A DNA stretch of 64,000 bases from positions 1-64,000 of the forward strand of contig JAJFGO010000106.1 in the NCBI GenBank assembly GCA_021776095.1. Reading direction: 5' to 3'. A program made the translations under genes and the position numbers. The stretch is from Kiloniellaceae bacterium (GTDB lineage: Bacteria; Pseudomonadota; Alphaproteobacteria; Kiloniellales; J153). Positions 62,315 through 64,000 of this stretch are shown one piece after another. The notes under the pieces are model-generated. The model did no database searches and was not told where the DNA came from. It saw nothing but the letters and a program-made list of their open reading frames with translations. Within the stretch, counting starts at the first letter, position 1; every line of letters begins with the position of its first letter.

Positions 62315-62815
62315 ATGAAGAACCTAGCCACCAGAGCTAATCAGATCCTGTCCGGTTTCACCGGCTGGTTGATGCTGGCTATGATGTTGATTTTGGTTGC
62401 AGATATCCTCTGGCGATTGTTCGGAATGCCGTTGCAGGGCATGGCGGAGATGTCGGTCTTCGTCATGATGATCGTGATTTATCTGGGCTTCGCGCGCTGC
62501 GAGGAACACCACGATCACGTCGGGCTGGAGTTCTTTACCAACGCCCTGCCGAATCGCGGCCGGCGGATGACGCTTACTGTCGCGCAGATCCTTTCCGTCG
62601 TTACGGTCGGCTTGCTGTTCTATGCCGTCGCCACCAATGCCCTATCGGCCTTCCAATCCAACGAGTCGATCGAGGGCACGGTGGAGATCCCCACCTGGCC
62701 GACAAAATTCGTCATGGTTGTCGGCATGGCTTTCTTCTTTGTGCAGGCGATCCTCAACATATTCAACCTGCCCAAACGTGAGGAGACCGAAGAGTCGCAC
62801 GGCGGTTACGAGTAA
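62315..62815 (+). CDS. dctQ: TRAP transporter small permease (DctQ family)
   Basis: 166 residues with four membrane helices. The family marks are ILVADILWRLFGMPLQGMAEMSVFVMMIVIYLGFARCEEHHDHVGLEFF. It forms the membrane core together with DctM. The gene lies 60 bases before the dctM start. Confidence 0.93.
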   Translation: MKNLATRANQILSGFTGWLMLAMMLILVADILWRLFGMPLQGMAEMSVFVMMIVIYLGFARCEEHHDHVGLEFFTNALPNRGRRMTLTVAQILSVVTVGLLFYAVATNALSAFQSNESIEGTVEIPTWPTKFVMVVGMAFFFVQAILNIFNLPKREETEESHGGYE

Positions 62816-62875
62816 CCGAATTTGCGGTGCGCGCGGGTTCGCGGGCCGGCATAGCGGGGGCAGCGGAGCAGGGCA

Positions 62876-64000
62876 GTGGAGTATCTGGTCGACGGAATCG
62901 TCTGTATCTCCATCCTCTTGGTCTTGATGACCATCGGTATGCAGATCGGCTTGGCCTTCTTACTGGGCGGATTTGTTGTTTGTTCCTACCTGCTTGGCGT
63001 CGATAGCTCGATTTCGCTCCTGGGGCAGGTATCGTATTTCTCCGTAGCGACGCCCACATGGGCGGCCATTCCTTTGTTCATTCTCATGGGTGCCTTCGCT
63101 TCGAACGGCGGCTTGGCCCGCCGCGCCTACAATGGCGTCCATGCGCTGGCCCGCAAGCTGCCGGGATCGCTCATGATCGCCACTTGTTTCAGTTGCGGCG
63201 TCTTCGGCGCGGTTTCCGGGTCTTCGATCGCGACCACGGCGATTTTCGGCAAGATGGCCTTACCGGAAATGGCCCGTCTTCGCTACGACAAGGCGCTGTC
63301 TGTTGGCGTTATCGCATCGGCCGGCACCTTCGCATCGATGATCCCACCCAGCATGATGATGATTATCTATGCCCTCTTTACCCAGCAGTCCATCGGCAGG
63401 CTGTTCGCGGCGGGCATCATTCCCGGGGTGGTGACGGCGTTCGCCTATGCGGCTCTGATCGTGTTCATGGTCAAGCGCAATCCAAGGTTGGCGCCGAACG
63501 CCGAAGCCGGCTCCGAGACCGGCGAACGGACCAGCCGCGCCCAGGAAGCCCTGCAAATGTGGCCGGTCGTGGCCATCGCCTTTGTAGTTCTGGGTGGACT
63601 CTATTCGGGCGCCTTCACGCCGACCGAATCGGCCGCCGCCGGCGCCTTGGTTTCGCTCGGCTTCGCCTGGTATCTGAGGGCATTCACGAAGCTGTCCGAC
63701 GTGACCGAATCCATGCGCGAGGCCGCCAACGTCACGGCGATGCTGTTCCTGATCAACGTCGGCGCGCTGTTCTATAGCCGGGTGCTCGCGGTCACCGGGC
63801 TGCCGACCGAACTGACCACCATGCTGCAAACCGCCGACGTGCCGCCCTTCATGATCCTCATGGGCGTGATGGCGATCATGTTCTTCCTGGGCATGATCAT
63901 GGTCCCGGTCGGCATTTATGCCCTGACCTTGCCCATCGTCTTCCCCATCCTGGTTAAGCTGGGGTACGACCCCATCTGGTTCGGGGTTATCGCCCTGAAG
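62876..64000 (+). CDS. dctM: TRAP transporter large permease (DctM family), partial
   Basis: 375 codons from a GTG start at 62876 (MEYLVDGIVCISILLVLMTIG) to the window end without a stop. Family segments are ATPTWAAIPLFILMGAFASNGGLARRAYNG, CGVFGAVSGSSIATTAIFGKMALPEM and ASAGTFASMIPPSMMMIIYALFTQQSIG, the DctM signature. Full DctM is usually about 425 residues, so about 50 are missing beyond the window. It completes the TRAP operon. Confidence 0.92.
   Translation, partial: MEYLVDGIVCISILLVLMTIGMQIGLAFLLGGFVVCSYLLGVDSSISLLGQVSYFSVATPTWAAIPLFILMGAFASNGGLARRAYNGVHALARKLPGSLMIATCFSCGVFGAVSGSSIATTAIFGKMALPEMARLRYDKALSVGVIASAGTFASMIPPSMMMIIYALFTQQSIGRLFAAGIIPGVVTAFAYAALIVFMVKRNPRLAPNAEAGSETGERTSRAQEALQMWPVVAIAFVVLGGLYSGAFTPTESAAAGALVSLGFAWYLRAFTKLSDVTESMREAANVTAMLFLINVGALFYSRVLAVTGLPTELTTMLQTADVPPFMILMGVMAIMFFLGMIMVPVGIYALTLPIVFPILVKLGYDPIWFGVIALK

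Noticed and set aside
1-64000. CRISPR arrays, tRNA or rRNA genes
   Set aside because: I looked for regularly spaced repeats and for tRNA-like cloverleaf and rRNA-like sequences by eye and found none. A covariance search would be needed to be sure.

Overview
This window is a high-GC stretch of an alphaproteobacterial chromosome, most likely from a Rhodospirillales-like free-living bacterium. The clues are the argH-lptM-lysA-TIGR02302 gene order, an ethylmalonyl-CoA pathway cluster, HIG1-type twin-membrane and cobalamin adenosyltransferase genes beside the ETF genes, CtrA-type motifs, homospermidine synthesis, and TRAP transport. I see no rRNA, tRNA or CRISPR array.

Layout. 0.2-2.1 kb: two small periplasmic c-type cytochromes (the first behind a perfect FNR/FixK box) and a three-cysteine MerR-family metal sensor. 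2.1-5.2 kb: a MerR-type promoter reading into an unusual operon of a flippase-like membrane protein, an MFS carrier and a gamma-glutamylcyclotransferase-like protein. 5.3-10.6 kb: ethylmalonyl-CoA mutase, and divergently crotonyl-CoA carboxylase/reductase and methylsuccinyl-CoA dehydrogenase. 10.6-14.6 kb: NnrS, an LTA-synthase-like sulfatase-fold enzyme and a CutA/NIF3-like small protein. 14.7-18.4 kb: HIG1 protein, cobalamin adenosyltransferase, ETF beta/alpha and 3-hydroxybutyryl-CoA dehydrogenase. Together these supply several steps, the B12 cofactor and the electron acceptor of the ethylmalonyl-CoA pathway. 18.5-22.3 kb: a gene-poor stretch with palindromic repeats, a duplicated and truncated DUF5681 gene, a thermonuclease-like protein, a subtilisin-like protease and a redoxin fragment.

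22.3-29.4 kb: NHL-propeller protein, TlpA-like thioredoxin, argH, LptM-like lipoprotein, lysA and a large TIGR02302 membrane protein. 29.7-36.4 kb: a complete peptide/nickel-type ABC importer and a kelch-like protein. 36.5-40.5 kb: an SDR oxidoreductase on the minus strand, then a polyamine module (ornithine-type decarboxylase and homospermidine synthase) behind a long structured leader. 40.8-41.6 kb: one IS5-family insertion with clear ends, beside an OsmC gene. 42.3-48.5 kb: two paralogous Sel1/peptidoglycan-binding lipoproteins, a periplasmic rhodanese with a YeeE/TsuA-type thiosulfate-type transporter, and an OmpA-domain protein.

48.5-58.9 kb: an AT-rich control region and a 3027-residue type I-secreted repeat protein. 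It carries an N-terminal amidotransferase-like domain and a nidogen-like (NIDO) domain apparently inserted inside one repeat. A small secreted protein follows, behind a perfect CtrA box and a TATAAT. 58.9-64 kb: a LysR regulator (with a stub of a flavin-reductase-like gene after it), divergent from an N-carbamoyl-D-amino-acid hydrolase-like enzyme and a DctP-DctQ-DctM TRAP transporter. The last gene runs off the window.

The strongest candidates for something undescribed are the MerR-controlled flippase/MFS/GGCT operon, the giant NIDO-containing secreted protein with its CtrA-type sites, and the D-carbamoylase/TRAP uptake module.
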